Source: Epiperipatus broadwayi (Eukaryota; Onychophora; Udeonychophora; Euonychophora; Peripatidae). Taken from it: DNA of 64,000 nucleotides. The notes beneath the pieces are model-generated. The model worked only from the letters and a program-made list of their open reading frames with translations, was not told where the DNA came from and did no database searches. The stretch is taken from positions 8,960,411 through 9,024,410 of the forward strand of contig JAQFVV010000013.1 in NCBI GenBank assembly GCA_028023455.1, written 5' to 3'. Positions 37,138-49,559 of the stretch are shown piece by piece (position 1 is the first letter of the stretch; every line of letters begins with the position of its first letter). Position numbers and translations under genes: made by a program.

Positions 37138-37395
37138 AAACAGTAGTTTATTAGAGCACCACCTTAAATTCAATATTCATGAATCTTAAGGTCCCTGGTT
37201 CGATTTCTGTCCTATTACTATTAATGGTAGCCAGCAACACATGATCGGGAGAGAATAATATCATTTGAAATGCTGTATTATATACTAACTTGAGTGCTAT
37301 TACTAACAGTTAAATGTTGTGAAAAGTTTAAATGAAGTTTGAATTTTTCTAAAAACATTAGATGATAGAAATAATCCAATCTATAATTACAACTA
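37138..37395 (+). repeat. tRNA-like sequence and tail of right Penelope-like copy
   Basis: GTTTATTAGAGCACCACC resembles an A box. CCTGGTTCGATTTC at about 37195-37208 is a good B box. Then follow AGCCAGCAACACATGATC and a tail ending GTTTGAATTTTTCTAAAAAC near 37355. It is homologous end to end with the minus-strand block at 33940-34177. The linker back to the endonuclease stop (TATGACATTTCTATTGACC) is also conserved between copies. Confidence 0.65.
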
Positions 37396-40300
37396 AAACA
37401 TTATTACAAACTTAAGACAAACACTAAATATGTGTGTGTTTAAAATGTTTATTATTTAGGTTATCCACAGGAGATGAAAAAGCTTGGAATTGTCATGGAT
37501 ATAGTATTATGTATCTGAGATAGGATCTACATTCATTTCAAAATTTTTGTCTTAACTTGATTATTTTATTTTTCATTTTATTGTTAAAATCATTTTAATT
37601 TTTTCTTTTTCTCTCACTCTCGAAGTTTCTCTTATACATTCTTCATAATTTTTTTGTCTGTAAAGTGTATAGAGTTCAATTTCTTATTGGTTCTTTGTTG
37701 AACTTCAAACTTTATCCATTTTTTTCCCCTCATTTTTTTCCTTGATGTGAAAGCTACATTCCACACGCATTAAAAAAATTCCAATCTAAATAATCTTTAA
37801 AAGTTTTTTGGAATTCTTTAATTTTTTTTTGTGCTATTGTGTCTTATAATTGATTAATTTGCATTTTTAAATTTTATCATTTTTTTAAAAAAATATTACA
37901 ACTTTAGTTTTAATATTTTTTTAAATTTTTGTTGTAAACTTTTTATTGTCAGTTTTTCTGCTTAACATTTATTACACCAGTTATATGTATTGCCATATTA
38001 TTTGTGCTGCAGTGAACCTTCATTTCTTCTAAAACACTTATCTTTATCAGAGAAATATATTTGTTTGAAAATTAGTCCTAACACTTGAATTTTAAAATTC
38101 TTTGCTTCATATTTAGATGATCTAATAGTAATTTCCAATCTATACTTTTCAAATTAACCATTAAACAAATACAGTTCTGTCTGACAAATGTATTCAAAAT
38201 TAATAAAATGAATATTAACTCCTCTTTCTTTTTGTAAATATCTTTTAACAATAATTCATGCAATTCCTGTTGCATTTTTCTGAGCTCAAATGGACCGCTG
38301 ATCAAAATATATTAGAAATGCATAGAATCTAAGATGCGAGATTTTTTTTCATATTTCATTTTCATCAATAGAGTTATAATTCTTCAAAAATCCACAATCA
38401 CTTTCCATTACCTTTTTATATATTTGCATTCTAATGGAATTTTAATTTTTTAAAAACAATATATATATATAAAGCTTATATATATATGTAATGCAGATTT
38501 TTATGGTTAAAAGATGAAATTAACACAAATTTTAGGGCAAACTGTATAATTAGTCTTTCAAAATTATGGTTCAAGAAAAAAAAAATTAAATGCATTATTC
38601 ATCAAATTATGGTTCAAGAAAAAAAAAATTAAATGCATTATTCATAAAATTAAATAAAAATATTTTTATATAATTTTTTAGGGTTCGTATATTTTGCAAT
38701 TGACTTTTTGTAACTATTCATATTCAAATTTGAAAACTGACGATATAAATATAACAATATCACTATATTTCCAGCATTTAAAATGAAATTTGCACACATT
38801 ATAAATTGCTCACAATATTTTGTTTGTGATGGCAGCATTTCAAAAAAGCAAGTTTTAGTCAAACGATCAAAATTAAAATTTCATCCTTCATTTCATTTTT
38901 TTTCTATTTGAATTAACTGTAAGTACTTTTCAGTGAGTTATGAAATTCAATAAAAACATTTAAAAAAATATATATAATTATTTATTGTATATCACAAAAA
39001 ATTACTGAGATTTGAAATTTGACCTGTGAATATTGTTAGATTGAATGACCAGCTGACAACTGTGAAATGTTGCATTATTGATGCCTAACACATATACAAA
39101 ATTTGAAGAAAATCTGTTTGATAGAAGAATGTTAAAAATTGGTTACAAGATTTGATATGTCTCAAAAATTTAGTTGATTTATATATATACCATATAGGTA
39201 ATGAATTCAACTATTTTGTATATGATAATATAAATCAAACCTTTTAAATTATTACCATACTATTTGATTTGTAAAAAATGCAATCACCTCCCCTGGACAG
39301 ATTTAGTTCACCAACAGGTCAGTGCAGTATGCATTTATGCAATTAAAAATTTAAATATATAATTAGAAATCCTAGTGCTGCAGTGGCCAAGATGTCACCA
39401 TGGTTGACCAGTCAACTGCAAGGTCTCTGAAAGTTGATTGCGAAACTTATAGTGATAAATTCAGAACTGATTTGAATATAAAAATATTTTTTTAAAAAAG
39501 TAAAAATTCAAAATTATTCTCATTTAAAAATAGTTAAATTTTAAATAACACTTGTTATTGTCGATCTCAAAAATAAACTCAGGTTGGAAGAAGCTGAAGA
39601 GAATTATTTTTGGATAATGCTAGAGCTAAAATTTTTAGAAATATTTAATTATCATTTTCCCAAGGACAAATGAAAATAATTTGTCCTGGAGAAACAAGGA
39701 GAATTTTAATGAACTGATTTTAAAGTTTCTTTGTGAATTTTTAAAATACTTTGTCTAGCTAGAAAATCCTCATGGAGTTTTAAAAAGAAAACTACTTTTT
39801 CCTAAGTACAAAGAAAATAGGTGTCAAAGCAAGAAACAAACTGTCTAATTATTGTAAAGACTGTTAGCAGAGAAAATGTGGGGATTTTCCAAGGCACAGA
39901 AATAGATGACTTTTGTAAAATATTTTTATTGTTTTGTATTTTTTTTCTCTCTAGCAAATTTTTAACACCATGCTAGGATGGGGGATGTGTTTTAAATTTT
40001 CTTACTCATACTTACTTATTAATTACACAAGTGAATAAAAAAAAATTTTTTTTTTATAAAAATCAAAAAATAAATTCAAGATTTGTTGTATTTTGGTAAA
40101 AATATTGATTGATTAACTTTAATTTTGTATATGTTCTTGAATTTTTTTTAAAATTCAGGAAGGACCAGCTGTAAAAAAATAATTATTTATAGATAATTTA
40201 ATAATTATAATTTAATAAATATTTTTTAAAACAACATAGATAAATTATAATACTAGAGGAAGCTGAGGTAATTTAATAATAGTCATACTTAAAACAGTTT

Positions 40301-41925
40301 GTATCTTACAGAAAAAAAAAACATCAGATCGTAAGTATCTCTTCTAAAAACATCACCAATATTTGTGAGTACCTAAAAAGCCCTTATAAAAAGAAACACC
40401 AATTCATAAGTACATTCTAAAAAAAAACCAGGACTTCGAAACGTTATTTTTTTCCATTCTGGCAAAATGTTTTTTTTTCTGATTTCCAATTCGAGGCCCT
40501 GAAAAAAATGTAGTTGCCCTCGGATATACTTTCACCAAAAAGTCACCCCCAACATCTAAAAGTTTGGCCACCCCTGTTCTAGTGCATGCTTTGTAAGGAT
40601 GAATACTAAATAATATAAACAAATAGTAAATATAAAATCTTTTAAATCCATTCAAATAGATTTATATTGAATTTTGTGTTTGCTTGTTAATTACTGAAAG
40701 TATATTTAAATGTAAGGAAGAATTGCTTATGCTAATATGAATACTAGTTAATTGAAAGTATGCTTAACATGCTATGTTCACGTATTTAACATTTTTATTT
40801 ATAGTATTAAACTTCTTTTAGTATATGTGTTGTATGTATTATTTATATTGAATTACATTTTTTCGAGAAAAGTTTAAAACTACTGGAATTACAATATATT
40901 CTTTATGAAAATGCCAGTAGTCAGAAACTAGTCTGAACATTTGATTAGCACTATTATCTGTTATTTCATTGATTATTAATACTTATATAGTGGTTCTAGT
41001 TAATATAGATATTAAATATAAGACTTGAGAATCACAATGTTTTGTTTGATATATATATACAATCTAATATATTTGTTTACTAGTAATTTTTAAGTAATTT
41101 TTTTCCACTTCTGCTTTTCCCAGCCTATTTTTCTACTAATATTAAAACAACTTTTTTTCCTCTGGAATTTTGCTTTATGTCTGTTATATGATTTTACTAG
41201 ATTTATCTGTATTCCTTATCAGCTTGGTAAGAGTTTCAATGCATATTTTCTTTAGTATTTTTATCATGTCTTCCTTTAGTATTTTTATCTATATACATAA
41301 TTATTCTGCTTATTAACAAATGAGTACTCCAGAATTCTCATCGTAGAAATTTAAATCTATCATTATTAGTAATTTTGATAATTAAAAATATTTTGATAAT
41401 TTAAAATCATCTGAAGTAAAATGCAAATATTTTTAATCATGCTTTCAAATTTAGTAAAAACAACGCCTCAGATTAATAAGAGAAATCTAGTTTTTCTTTT
41501 TACCATTAGGAATAATTTTTATTACATATCTGACTACTAAACAAGGTTTTTTATATAACATTTAGTGTATAGATAACTTTATATGTAAAATTTTTCTCAA
41601 TATTCATCGAGTAGAGAATTTTACTTTACCATTTCTGTTGTTGATATTATTAATAATTGTATAATATTGAATTTGTTATATATAAATGCATTTTTTATTA
41701 AATAAAATATGATTTGAATATATGTTTAGACATAGATATTTATAACTACAATGCATATAACAAATGAATCTTCTAAGGTAGGTTTTTTTTCCTAATTTTA
41801 TTTTTTTGTATAACAAATGCTAATTTCACAGATCCCTCTTTCTCTCAAAAATAAATTTCTTAAATTGTATTTATAAAAATATTTATGCATAAATAAATAG
41901 ACAACATTTTCCAAAAATCCAACAT
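37396..41925. other. intergenic DNA 3' of the dynein gene
   Basis: AT-rich, with no recognised gene. It contains the 43-bp tandem repeat at 38561-38646 and a slightly GC-richer patch at 40410-40580. Minus-strand frames at 38078-38305 and 38650-38862 have no recognisable family. The 3' UTR of the dynein gene should occupy the right end; TTTATT near 41798, a minus-strand AATAAA, is a possible poly(A) signal. Confidence 0.55.
38561..38646. repeat. tandem repeat, period 43, two copies
   Basis: AAATTATGGTTCAAGAAAAA starts at 38561 and 38604, both continuing through TTAAATGCATTATTCAT. The copies are virtually identical, suggesting recent slippage or unequal exchange. Confidence 0.9.
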
Positions 41926-42077
41926 CTAATCAATACTCATAAGAAGAGCAGTGCCTCGTAATATCCAATGGTCAGCTGTTTTCCCACCTGTTTTCAAATC
42001 TATTCCAACTATGAAGGATGTTCTATCAACAGTTCCTGCCCTATTTGGATAATAATAGCAAGGGCAAACATAAATGC
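41926..42077 (-). CDS. DNAH2: axonemal dynein heavy chain, last coding exon
   Basis: On the minus strand a TTTCTTTTGCAG acceptor precedes the exon. It completes a split Gly codon and reads YVCPCYYYPNRAGTVDRTSF, then IVGIDLKTGGKTADHWILRG and TALLMSID before TAG at 41928-41926. This is the extreme C-terminus of axonemal dynein heavy chains (Y.CP.YYYP.R....R.SF and W..RGTALL.S). Heavy chains are the motors that slide doublet microtubules in cilia. CPCYYYPNRAG and DHW..RGTALLMS fit DNAH2 (inner-arm) best among paralogues from memory; the paralogue is less certain than the family. Confidence 0.9.
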
Positions 42078-42588
42078 CTGCAAAAGAAAAAAAATCATGA
42101 TATAAAAAAACTGTAATGAACATTCATAGAAGGAAATATTTTTATTTATTGTAAAGATAATAATTACTATTTGATAGTTAGCAAAAGAAAGAAAAAAAAA
42201 AGAGTTCCAAAAGTGCCTTTCCTTTTTGTATTTTATATTATTGGGAATGAATGTTAAAATTTTATTTACCATAACTGTTTTGTTTTCTCTTTTATAAAAT
42301 TGTATTTCTTTTAAAAGTTGCAATAATTGCCTTTTTTTTTAAAACATGTGTTTATAACTTTCTTCCTTTATTTTTCTTCCTGATTTTTTTTCTTTTTTAA
42401 ATCCATTTATTATGACTTTTCCCTATATTTTTCTTTTAAAAGAAAAAAGAGAAAATTATATGATTCATTTTATTATGATATATATTTTGATTTTGTTGTA
42501 ATTAATTAAGATTTTTTTAAAAAATTATTTTGATATTAAAGTTAATACAAATATTAATAACAAAATTAAAACTACAGAATATCCTTAC
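42078..42588 (-). other. dynein heavy chain last intron
   Basis: About 511 bases between the donor AAAG|GTAAGG (minus strand, 42588) and the acceptor at 42078. It is AT-rich with nothing else seen. The open frame 42009-42323 overlaps it and is a shadow. Confidence 0.85.
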
Positions 42589-42739
42589 CTTTAGTGCTCT
42601 TTTTTTTGTTTTCAACTGGTCTGAAATGTATTATTGGCATGGGGCAAAAGAGACGCATTGGTTCAGCTTCAATTAAACTTGCACTTTTTTTATCCCATCC
42701 AGCTCCTTCTAAAAATAATCCTTTCACCATTACACCATC
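42589..42739 (-). CDS. DNAH2: axonemal dynein heavy chain, penultimate coding exon
   Basis: On the minus strand, after ACCATTAG, 151 bases read DGVMVKGLFLEGAGWDKKSA, then LIEAEPMRLFCPMPIIHFRP, then VENKKKSTK, and end one base into a codon (G|GTAAGG). The GVxVxGLFLEGAGWD and MPxIHFxP segments are hallmarks of the dynein heavy-chain C-terminal domain that packs on the AAA ring. Phases agree with both adjacent exons. There is no disruption. Confidence 0.93.
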
Positions 42740-43508
42740 CTAATGGTATATATATATATTGTAACTGTTAGATAACTTTATAAGTCATATGTTTGAACAC
42801 TTATGATATTAATATTGTTATGAGAAAAATAATATGGTTAAAATGTTTTACTAATACTTGATAGTTTTTCATATTCTAATACTCCGTGCACTAAAGTTTT
42901 AATAGATCCAGTGACAGCAAAGATAGTGTCATTTATGAGAAAATTCAATTTGTTTTTTTTTAACCTGCAACTACCACTTGTAATAAACATACACTACTAA
43001 CAATTTTCAAATGTCCTTATTTCATATTTTTTACAATGAACAGATGTCCATCTCAGTATTTTTCTAAATCTATCCCTATTAGTTTAATTTGTCCTGCATA
43101 AACTAAATTTTATGCCACTTTTTTGGAGTTTACTGTTGTACTGCATATTCAGTCTGCTTTTAAGTAATATTGTACCTCTGTTTTTTGAGATTGGTGGATA
43201 TTATTTTTTCACTATATAAATATATTATTTTTTGTAAGTAATTTTAGAACAATAAAAATCAAATTTATTATAATAACCTAACTGTAATCTTTCTAAAAGA
43301 ATGCAATCAGTTGAACTCTGTGCAGTATTGTTTTTGGTACATAAATTTTTCATACACCCATATTCCAGCACTTGAAAATCTAAGATGATTGCAGTTTATA
43401 ACTTTAACAAGCTGTTGGGTAATAGCAATTTTCTTCCAGATGTTAAATTAAGCAGTCAAAGAAAATTCAATGCTTACATTTTTTAAAAGCATTCACAAAA
43501 TTGTTCAG

Positions 43509-43588
43509 GAAAAGCTCCCAACATTTTAGAAGCATTAGGAAGATATGAAGCTTCTAATAATGACAGTGACAATAACGCAGACGACAAG
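43509..43588 (+). other. exon-like islet of unknown affiliation
   Basis: Eighty bases between a possible acceptor TTGTTCAG and donor ACAAG|GTAATG are open in one frame. They read KAPNILEALGRYEASNNDSD then NNADDK, an acidic Ser/Asp/Asn-rich end like those of nuclear proteins. It lies on the strand opposite to the dynein gene, inside its intron. No companion exon was found, and the family is not recognised. It could be a chance frame, a nested-gene exon or a pseudogene fragment. Confidence 0.25.
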
Positions 43589-44257
43589 GTAATGATATTT
43601 GTTTTACCTTTTTAGATGCCAATTTGGAAACAATTTTAGCACAAAATAATTTTCTAATGAGCAATATATATTTATTATATATAGCATTTAAGTTACAAAA
43701 TTTCATGAAGTTATTAAGAACTAATATGATGATAGATATCTCCAAGAAGAAATCATTAATTATCAATAGAACAAACAGCCCATATATAATTCTGGTGGAG
43801 TTGAATTTATTAAATGTCATTTGAAACAAATGTATGATTTCACTGGATAGTGGCAGATGTCTAATGAATTTATTTAAATCCGGGATTACAACAACTTTAT
43901 TCATTTTCTTTATCTTCTGTTATGTTAAAAAGCTATTCAATGTATCTTTATTAATAAATAGAATCTCAGTCCATAACTAGCAATATCACAAAACACATTA
44001 TTAATGCTAGTACATTAAGCATCTACTGGCAATTAAATGGATGCTATTAAGGATTTTTTGGTCTTATGTATTTATGGACAAAGGCCTGTTGTGTATATCT
44101 ACGACAAATGCTTTATAAGTGCTGGCTGCCAATTTAATATATTTTCAAAAAAAAAAAAATTCTATTTATTTACTTAAAAACTTAGATTAACAAATAATTG
44201 TAAAATTCTAAGTATTGAATACAATTAAGTTTTATTACTAAAATCATTATATGTGTA

Positions 44258-44956
44258 TACGAGAGGGGGTCAAAAATAACCGGAATTGTTCTCTGATATG
44301 CGCACCTGTTATAGTATATACTTTTGTTATTACATACTTATTGCAGGAACCCTTCTGCAATAATCTGGCAAATGATCACTATATGAAATCGTGGTTTCAT
44401 GTAGCACATTTTTTTCTAAAGTGCATTTCGTTTATTTGTCAATATTTTTTTACAATAGCTTAAATGTTCCAATTAAAGTGATTTTTTTTTTTTTTTTGAC
44501 ACAATATTTTTCTCTTAGATTTAGTTCATAATGATCAGATATTTTATCTGCAAGTTCTGAAATGTGATGGGATAAAATGTAAACCTCATTTTGTGCAAAG
44601 AAAAGGATGCAAATTCCATCCCAATAGTATCATCTCTCAAAGCCTTGTGAAACACTTTAATTAAAATTTTATTCAGCTTATCTATCAGCCGTATTTTCTT
44701 GATCTTACTTCATACAATTTTTTTTAATTGCTAATGAAAAAATGTCTCAATTTTTTTTTTTCAGACTTAGAATAGGTGTGTGTGTGCAATAAGCATTAAA
44801 ACACATCACTTTGCATGTGTTTCTGGACTACTTCCAAAAATGACAAACTGGTTTAGACCAGTGTATTGCATTAAATATACTATTTAAAGTGATTCAATTT
44901 GCAAATAAATATACAATTTTTTATTACAAAATTCAAGTTATTTTTGGGTCCCCGTA
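44258..44956. mobile_element. mariner-type element, non-autonomous, about 700 bp
   Basis: The left end TACGAGAGGGGGTCAAAAAT..AACCGGAATT is matched in inverted orientation by the right end AATTCAAGTTATTTTTGGGT..CCCCGTA (about 28 bases, some mismatches). Both ends abut TA, the target of Tc1/mariner elements. The interior has no recognisable transposase; the open frame 44251-44463 is uninformative. It is best read as an internally deleted or decayed copy. Confidence 0.6.
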
Positions 44957-46781
44957 TTATATATTTTTTAAACAATTTATTTGATTGGTTTGAAAATATT
45001 AAGGAAATGAATATCTTTACTAAAATTCATAATGTGCATATTTTAAAGTAATTCAAAAATACGACATAAAGGCAAATATTTTTTATTATAAGTGCCATGG
45101 AAATAGTTCAAAATAAATCAAAGAAAAATTTATTAGAAAATTAAATTATATCAATGACAAAAAAATAACACTGGATCCATTCTTATTACAGACCTTATTA
45201 AGGAATCAGTTGAATCTCTTAATTTCAACTAACATAATAAATCACATTCTTTTGTACTATTTGCAATTAAGTATTGTCTAAATTAAAAAAAATTCCAAAG
45301 ATAAAGAATGAAATAACTGATTCATTTTAACTATTCTTGACAATTTAAATTCTAATAATTTACTGGTAATTGAAATTTTTAAAGAAATTTTTATTAAAAA
45401 AATATAGTAAATCTAATCCATTCTAATTTAAATTATTCCTAAATGTTCATTGAATTCAATTAAAATTTTTAAACAGATTTTTACATTTTGATCTATTTAC
45501 TGATTTTTTTTTTTTTTTATTTAAGTATAATTTTTATTTTTTTTATTTTCAGATTTTTTTCCCAATTGCTTTAGAATAAGTTTGTAAAATAATATTACTT
45601 ATCATTAATTTTTTAAAATATTTTTTTATTGAGTTAGTTCTTTCAAATAAAGATCCCCCTTCAACTAAAATTAATTCTAAAAGCAATTTTTTTAAAAAAA
45701 AGTTTGTATATAATTGGAATTTTTCAAATTTCATTGCTTGAATTTTGGGCTTCATCAATAATTTTGTATTTATTCATTTTACTGTTTAAACATTGGATTT
45801 ATATGATGCTACTAAAAACTATCTTAGTTTGGAAGCATTTACTTTATTCTACAAAATCAAATTTTGTAAAAAAGAATAAGCTTATTTTTATTTTTTTAAA
45901 GGTATATTGTAATAATGTTTTAAGACATAATAGCCTTGTACAAATAGCACTTTCAAACTTTTGCTGCAACACAAATTTGAAGTCAGATAATTTGCTTTAT
46001 TCTAATTTAATTTCATAATTGTATTTTGATAATGCTATTTACTCCCTTATTTAGTATTTTGAACAACCTCAATTCCTCAGTGATAAGCATTGAAAAATGG
46101 TATTTGAATTTAATGTAGAACATTTTTCTGCCAATATGTATTTCTAATATTCCAGTTATGTAAACTTTCCAGTTGTTAGCTATCGGCATTGATTATTATT
46201 TTTTATCTATGTTATAGTCTAGTATTTTATTTTATCTATTTTAAATTATTGCTCACTTAAATTAAATTACTCAGTATTTAATAAATGGCCTGCTTGAGCT
46301 TTTCTTATAAATAAAATTTCACTTTTATAAAATAAATTAATATTTAAGATAATGTAAGAAGACTGCATCATGATGATTTCACATTTTCAAATTTAATCAG
46401 TCTTGATATTTATGTGAAAAAACTTTTGTACAATTCATTACATTGTAATATTATCGCTGTAGGCCATGAAAATGATGTGGAAAAGTAGGTTATTTTAATG
46501 GAATATCAAAATTGGTAGGAATTTGTCCAGTGAATTAATTTTTCTTAAGGAGTAATTAACATGACTAGCTTTATTACTATGCCTATCATTAAAAAAAATT
46601 ACTAGTATAAACATGAAATAATTTATTTCTATTTACTTTTTTTTTTCTTAAATAACTTGCTACTTGGATTGACTCACATATTCCTTACCTTCTAGTAAAG
46701 AAAAAAAAAATATGAAGTTACTACCAAATTTATTTCAATATTCAACTACATCATACTTAATTTTAATCACAGTTCTAAATA

Positions 46782-46802
46782 TACAGTGGAGCTGCGATAT
46801 CC
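46782..46802 (+). mobile_element. possible pogo/Tigger-type terminal repeat
   Basis: TA followed by CAGTGGAGCTGCGATATCC resembles the CAGTGGAACCTCGNTTATCC ends of pogo-like elements. No opposite end was found within a few kilobases, so this is at most a fragment. Confidence 0.3.
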
Positions 46803-47099
46803 ATTTGTTCTGAATCCCCTCGCATACATCGTGCATCATATAATAGCTTATTTTGTTGATAATTTTTAATTACAATAAAATATATTGTTTATTGAACTGT
46901 AAATGTACAATAATTTTCAATAAGCAACACATATAACATGGATTTTATATGTATAGAATTTATATGGTAGCAGATTTGTATAATCAGCAAAACTAATCTT
47001 AGGAACCAAGCAATGACTACTAACTTGCATGTCTGTAACATCTATATAAACATTGTCACAAACAATACAAAGTCAAACCTCATCTATGCTCTCATGACA

Positions 47100-48910
47100 A
47101 TTTTCATGTGACCAGTACATGATGCTAGGCTTATATGTCCTTTTTCTTTTATCCCACTATGGTCGGGGAGATAGAAGAGACCCTTAAAACTACAAATAAT
47201 TTCCAGGATGGACATTCTTCATGGTTTAATAATGAATAATCAAGGAGGATTATGATGGAAGTATATACTAAACTATTACAATCATGAATAGATGATTGTC
47301 ATATACTTAAAGTTATGACACTGCATGCTTGAAATAGGCTTTAAAATATAAAATTACAGAGCATGATGCTAGGTTATGAACAACAGAATAGATCCGATGA
47401 TAAAAAGAAGAGATAAGCTTGTCTTAGTGAGGGCATACCAAAGGATTTTTGTCAAATCAGAGTGTCATATGCAGCAGGAATGAGCATCTGCTTCTACAAC
47501 CAATAACAAAATTATTACTATTGAGCAGGAATGAGTCTGCCATGATAACCTGAATAACAGCAAAGATCCTTTGAGTGCCTGCCTTTAGCACGATCATATC
47601 TGAAGAGAGAAATGCATGGCAAATCATTTCCCCAAAGCATGAATGAACATCTGTTTGAAGCACAAAATATGGAAATTAATCAAAATATACATATATAACC
47701 CAGCAATTTAATTCAAGAAGGAGCAAATAATGAGTAACTGGAAAATACAAAATCCTGAAAATTATAAAAATGAAAATGACTAGCCACATTATAAGTTTGA
47801 ACAAGCAGTCATATATTACTTTACTTGGCCAAAATTAAGGCCTAAACGGTTTATCACATAAAAATACTTTAAAAAGAAAAGATTCAAATAAACCCTATTG
47901 AAGGTCCATCTTAAAGATTGTACACACCCACATTAAGAAATCCATTATGTGATAGCTCAAGAGATCTATGATTTATATATATATAACTATAACGAAACAT
48001 TAAAGCTAATCTTGTCCCTTCGAAAAAAATATAAATATACCTTCATTTTAACAGTTTTTAAAATTAGCTCAACTGATTTTTTTATAAAAAAAAAACCTTT
48101 GGTCTTCTAATTGCAAAAATAATTTTCAATTGAAATACCTGACTATTTTGAAGAAAAACAATCATTGATCCAGATGAATGAGGGGGATTAAAACATCTCT
48201 GCACTTTTATTTAATTAGCTTTCTTTTAAGGAAAGGGGGGGGGGAATGATGCTCAGAATTTTAAGAAACGAAAATGGGTTTACAAAATAACTCATCTGGT
48301 CGACTAAAATCTAGCCTATATGTAAACTTTAATAAGAGTGACTGCATCTAGCAATCTATTCCATCATTCTTAACAATATAGGTTAGTTTATATTATTAAA
48401 ATAAAATATTAAAAAAAAATTAACAAAATAAGATAAATTATACAAGTAAAAGAGAAACATCAAATAATTGTTTTACTGGTATAAGGGGCCATGAAGATTA
48501 ATGTACAGAGCTCAAATGTTCCTGTTTTTTATTACCTTTGCAAAGAATTTAAGGAAAAAAACAGCATGGCAAGGTATGAAGAGTGGCATGTAGATGGAAT
48601 GATAGGTAGTTATCCTCGGTTCTTCAGAAAACATTCGACTGAAGTGGCAGAATTGATTACATGGCTTATTTCTGGAATGATGGAAGGGCAGATTAGTTCA
48701 GCAGGTTGAATTCTTTGATGATGACAGGAACATTGACATGGGTACACAGCAGACCAGATTGACAGCAGTTCACCCATTCATTGGGATTCCAAATTCATGG
48801 TCCCCAGACATGGGGCAGGAGAAGTGGATACCAGCTTTCTACTCACAGATCATGTGTGACTTCTAGCAGCTCAAATAATTAACGACTTCTTAAAACTAGA
48901 TGACAGTTTT
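47100..48910. repeat. unclassified GC-richer block, probably mobile DNA
   Basis: Patches at 47100-47200, 47380-47660 and 48480-48870 are less AT-rich than the surrounding intron. Modest frames are open (minus 47457-47663, plus 48491-48709). The latter reads VPVFYYLCKEFKEKNSMARY and SYPRFFRKHSTEVAELITWL, which I do not recognise. No terminal repeats were identified. Remnants of transposable elements are the likeliest explanation. Confidence 0.35.
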
Positions 48911-49121
48911 GCAGAATTTCGAACAGCCTGAAGATTTTTTCATAAAAAAGGTCTGTTTTTCACATTTTCTTGGGTATTTTTGCAACATTTTGACAAAGGC
49001 ATTTGTGACTTTAATATTTTTACTCATAATGTTGATCAGCTTAATTACAATTTAATCCTATACTTGTTATTGCAATTAGTAACGTTTTCCAAATTCGAAT
49101 ACCTTTGTCTACCTGAATACC

Positions 49122-49559
49122 TTGGTAAACATGAATTTATCAGGTCACAACACCAGAGTGTTTTTTGTCTAATTATTTAAAAGTTTGCCATGAAATATCA
49201 AATACACTGAAATATGAAATACACGGCATAAAATTATATTATAAAAAATAATTAAATATCTGATAAACAATTTATTAAAGTAATAACATCCTACCAACTT
49301 TCATAATTACTGTCCATTATAGTTTTCGGTCTCGTACCAATTTGTGAATTTTATCACTTGTATACGCGAAAACTACAATGGACAGTCTAATTATGAATAT
49401 TGGTAGGATAAATGAGTTATTATTTTAATAAATTATTGTTTATCAGATATTTAATTATTTTATAATATTTTATACCACCATGTATTTGATATTTCATGAC
49501 ATTTTTAAATAATTCAACAAGAAACTGGTGTCGTGACCTGGCAAATTCATGTTTACCAA
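49122..49559. mobile_element. foldback element, arms about 200 bp
   Basis: The left arm runs from TTGGTAAACATGAATTTATC to TACTGTCCATTATAGTTTTCG (49122-49328). The right arm runs inverted from CGAAAACTACAATGGACAGT to GCAAATTCATGTTTACCAA (49367-49559). Arms are highly similar with small indels, and the loop is about 38 bases. There is no coding capacity, fitting a palindromic MITE. Confidence 0.85.

Noticed and set aside
38078-38305. Minus-strand frame 38078-38305 as a reverse transcriptase piece
   Set aside because: Considered because Penelope-like sequence lies nearby, but no RT or nuclease motif is visible.
42009-42323. Minus-strand frame 42009-42323 as an extended last dynein exon
   Set aside because: It is in a different frame from the conserved peptide and spans the TTTCTTTTGCAG acceptor; the spliced model gives an unbroken dynein C-terminus.
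43554-43904. Minus-strand 116-residue frame at 43554-43904
   Set aside because: No motif or splice context was found; hydrophobic AT-driven composition suggests chance.
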